Positions 62,313 to 64,000 of a DNA stretch of 64,000 nucleotides are shown one piece after another; position 1 is the stretch's first letter; each line of letters starts with the position of its first letter. This DNA is from Enterococcaceae bacterium (GTDB lineage: Bacteria > Bacillota > Bacilli > Lactobacillales > Enterococcaceae): assembly GCA_022649665.1 (NCBI GenBank), contig JALCOL010000010.1, positions 25,484 to 89,483 of the forward strand, written 5' to 3'. The translations under genes and the position numbers were made by a program. A model generated the notes under the pieces. That model was given only the letters and a program-made list of their open reading frames with translations, was not told the origin of the DNA and did not search any database.

Positions 62313-63057
62313 TGCGATCACTCCACGGGTCAATGATTACGATAGGCTCGTTATCACTACTCGATTCTTCTGGTGTTGTTGCTTTCAACTTAGCAACTTG
62401 AGCATCTATCAAAGCTAATCGTTTGTGACGTTCGTCTCTTTCGTCAGCGATGGCAATGAATTGCTTGATAAGATTCGATAATGTAGCCATAGCCCGCGAT
62501 TGAGCGTTCATGAAGTTTGCTTGTTTATCCCATGCATATTGAATCTGACGGGTAAGCTTGGTTTGGACCGGACCTTCTGTTTTCAAATCTACAAACATTG
62601 GATTGACCTCGGAACTGGTAATGTCTTCTGTTTGGTCAAACTCATCTCGAACATACATAATCTTTTGCGACCTAATGATTGCCGTATACTGGATCATGAT
62701 ATTGTTCCAAATGATGTCTTCTGGCTTACTGCTATATAGCTCTTGGATGATCGCCCTGGTGTCGTCGGGCAGCCAATTGGCAAATAACCCATGACTGACT
62801 GAGTTTTTATTGTTCGGCGGTGCGCCGCCATTGTTGCTTTTGGCGTTCTGGTTCCCGCGCATTGATTCGTAACGCTCCGTTTCATTCGGAGCGCTCCTTT
62901 TCATATCTTTATCCCACTGATCTTCTGATTTCCATTTACGAACAGTTGACGGGGAGACACCTAATTCTTTCGCTATATCTTTGAGCGGCTTCCTTTTGTT
63001 TGATTCGATCCAAATACGATAGGCTTGATCTCGCATTGGATTTCGCTTTCTAGCCAT
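62302..63057 (-). CDS. terS: terminase small subunit
   Basis: 251-aa small terminase (PBSX/YqaS type): N-terminal helix-turn-helix KPLKDIAKELGVSPSTVRKW, then the NSVSHGLFANWLPDDTRAII block, PEDIIWNNIMIQYTAIIRSQ, and a C-terminal oligomerisation/TerL-binding part. It recognises the packaging site. Start ATG 63057 behind GAGGTGG. Confidence 0.92.
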   Translation of the reverse strand: MARKRNPMRDQAYRIWIESNKRKPLKDIAKELGVSPSTVRKWKSEDQWDKDMKRSAPNETERYESMRGNQNAKSNNGGAPPNNKNSVSHGLFANWLPDDTRAIIQELYSSKPEDIIWNNIMIQYTAIIRSQKIMYVRDEFDQTEDITSSEVNPMFVDLKTEGPVQTKLTRQIQYAWDKQANFMNAQSRAMATLSNLIKQFIAIADERDERHKRLALIDAQVAKLKATTPEESSSDNEPIVIIDPWSDRNGK

Positions 63058-63136
63058 CCATCTTCCACCACCTCGCAATCTGTGTTGTTTTGTAGATCTA
63101 ATAAAAAAAGCTCCCGCTTATGGGGTGCCTCATTTG

Positions 63137-63415
63137 CTATTGATTCATCATATCTTTGGCGATTGCTATTGCCACTTCCTGATGTGTCGCTGACGAAGTA
63201 ACTCGTTTCCATCCCGAATCCAAGCCAAGCGCATCGCACCAAACTCTCACAATATGTGGACTAAATAATCCGTCCTCTTTCACTGTAAATCGCTTGGGTA
63301 AATAGTAACTTTTATATTCAAAAACTCTTTCATAACTGGTTTCTTCTGAAAGTTCAATCAAAAAAGCTCCCTCGCCGGAAGATTGCAATCCAGTATAAAC
63401 ATAGTCTCTTTCCAT
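63137..63415 (-). CDS. hypothetical phage protein, 92 aa
   Basis: 92-aa soluble protein (YTGLQSSGEGAFLIELSEET, YYLPKRFTVKEDGLFSPHIV), no family recognised. AAAGGAGG before the ATG makes translation certain enough. First gene of the packaging operon, between the late regulator and the small terminase. Confidence 0.75.
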   Translation of the reverse strand: MERDYVYTGLQSSGEGAFLIELSEETSYERVFEYKSYYLPKRFTVKEDGLFSPHIVRVWCDALGLDSGWKRVTSSATHQEVAIAIAKDMMNQ

Positions 63416-63457
63416 TTTTTCCCTCCTTTCTCATATGATAACACTCATCATAACAAA

Positions 63458-63479
63458 CCCCTGCCATTTCTGACAGGGG
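63458..63479 (-). terminator. possible terminator upstream of the packaging genes
   Basis: CCCCTG/CAGGGG hairpin (63458-63463 with 63474-63479), 10-nt loop; on the minus strand followed by a weak T-rich stretch. Confidence 0.45.
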
Positions 63480-63557
63480 AAAAGGAGGATTGCTAAGATT
63501 ACTTCACGCTATCATTCTATCTTTTAAAATCGGTGCATTCAAGGCAGCGTTTGTGCA

Positions 63558-64000
63558 TTAGTGGGTAAATACGATCTGCTCCAGATCATCCAGGCTGTCG
63601 ATCCCGAAGAGAAAGATTGAAAGCTCTTTGCTTGCACGGCTTTCATCCCGTCTGATTGTTGATTCGTCCACATTGTAGAATTCTGCCAAGTCGACTTTAT
63701 TTAGCTTATTCTGCGAAAGATACAGCTTATTAAGCACTTCGCTTCGGCGTTGCATAGCTATTCCATTGTTCTTGCAGTAGGCGTAATAAGAGCCCCAGGT
63801 AGCATCGAAATAATCCAGCATCTTTTTCGTCTTTGCTTTATATTTCATCAGCGCTTTAAGATTTAATTCCTCAGGATCAAAAATCACATTTTCATAATTG
63901 TCCAAGTCATCAATGATCTCTTCACAATGTTTTTGGAGCCAGCGATAATTTTTAAGCAGTAGACGGGTATTTCGCAATCGCCAATCTCGCTTTGCCTTAT
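63558..64000 (-). CDS. ArpU-family phage late transcriptional regulator, 5' end off the window
   Basis: At least 147 codons. C-terminal sigma-70 region 4-like helix-turn-helix (NKVDLAEFYNVDESTIRRDE) and an upstream helical part (LLLKNYRWLQKHCEEIIDDL, YKAKTKKMLDYFDATWGSYY). ArpU-type proteins turn on the packaging/structural operon. A TTG at 63977 has no ribosome-binding site and the frame stays open to the edge (KAKRDWRLRNTR), so the true start probably lies beyond 64000. Confidence 0.8.
   Translation of the reverse strand, partial: KAKRDWRLRNTRLLLKNYRWLQKHCEEIIDDLDNYENVIFDPEELNLKALMKYKAKTKKMLDYFDATWGSYYAYCKNNGIAMQRRSEVLNKLYLSQNKLNKVDLAEFYNVDESTIRRDESRASKELSIFLFGIDSLDDLEQIVFTH

Overview
The window looks like chromosomal DNA of a low-to-mid GC Lactobacillales bacterium, most like Enterococcus or a close relative. 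The evidence is a FabT-controlled fab/acc cluster using FabK as enoyl reductase, strong AGGAGG ribosome-binding sites, CcpA-type cre sites, tRNA-Leu with an AAG anticodon, and intergenic hairpin repeats of the gaggctgggaca type. Genus is an inference; species cannot be told.

Layout. (1) 1-1232: a type I-C-like CRISPR array (19 repeats visible, running off the left edge), with its leader at 1233-1420 and no cas genes on the leader side. (2) 1485-10786: housekeeping and small genes on both strands: a pentapeptide-repeat protein, alanine aminotransferase AlaA, a degenerate GH13 glucosidase-like protein, two tRNA-Leu genes, an HxlR regulator divergent from a pirin, a small membrane protein behind a Fur-box-like site, Tex, a VOC protein and an orphan mannose-type PTS EIIA. 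(3) 10834-20405: a complete type II fatty-acid synthesis cluster read leftward, fabT-fabH-acpP-fabK-fabD-fabG-fabF-accB-fabZ-accC-accD-accA. FabT-like boxes lie in front of it and in front of a divergent nitronate-monooxygenase/FabK-like gene. (4) 21825-24160: a broken TSUP permease gene, a secreted GH73-LysM glucosaminidase and a DUF1989 protein. (5) 24303-41683: an inositol catabolism region: iolA-iolB-iolC-iolE plus a sodium:solute symporter, a DeoR-type IolR, five Gfo/Idh/MocA dehydrogenases with an IolT-like permease, and a detached iolD. Together these carry myo-, scyllo- or chiro-inositol to the aldolase step; iolJ is not in the window. Three promoters carry cre-like sites. (6) 41921-42788: ASCH and GNAT proteins. 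(7) About 43.2 kb to the right edge: a siphovirus-type prophage read leftward, from an ArpU-like late regulator through terminase, portal, MuF-type head protein, scaffold, capsid, tail and baseplate genes to holin and a Pal-like choline-binding-repeat endolysin. Integrase and early genes lie beyond the right edge.

Most notable: a MuF head protein with a C-terminal nuclease-toxin-like tail followed by a small acidic possible immunity gene; a textbook -1 frameshift heptamer that would add an Ig-like domain to the major capsid protein; a FabT-box-controlled FabK-like enzyme; five inositol-dehydrogenase paralogues; a Fur-box small membrane protein; and a terminator-bearing repeat family whose stems differ but keep pairing.
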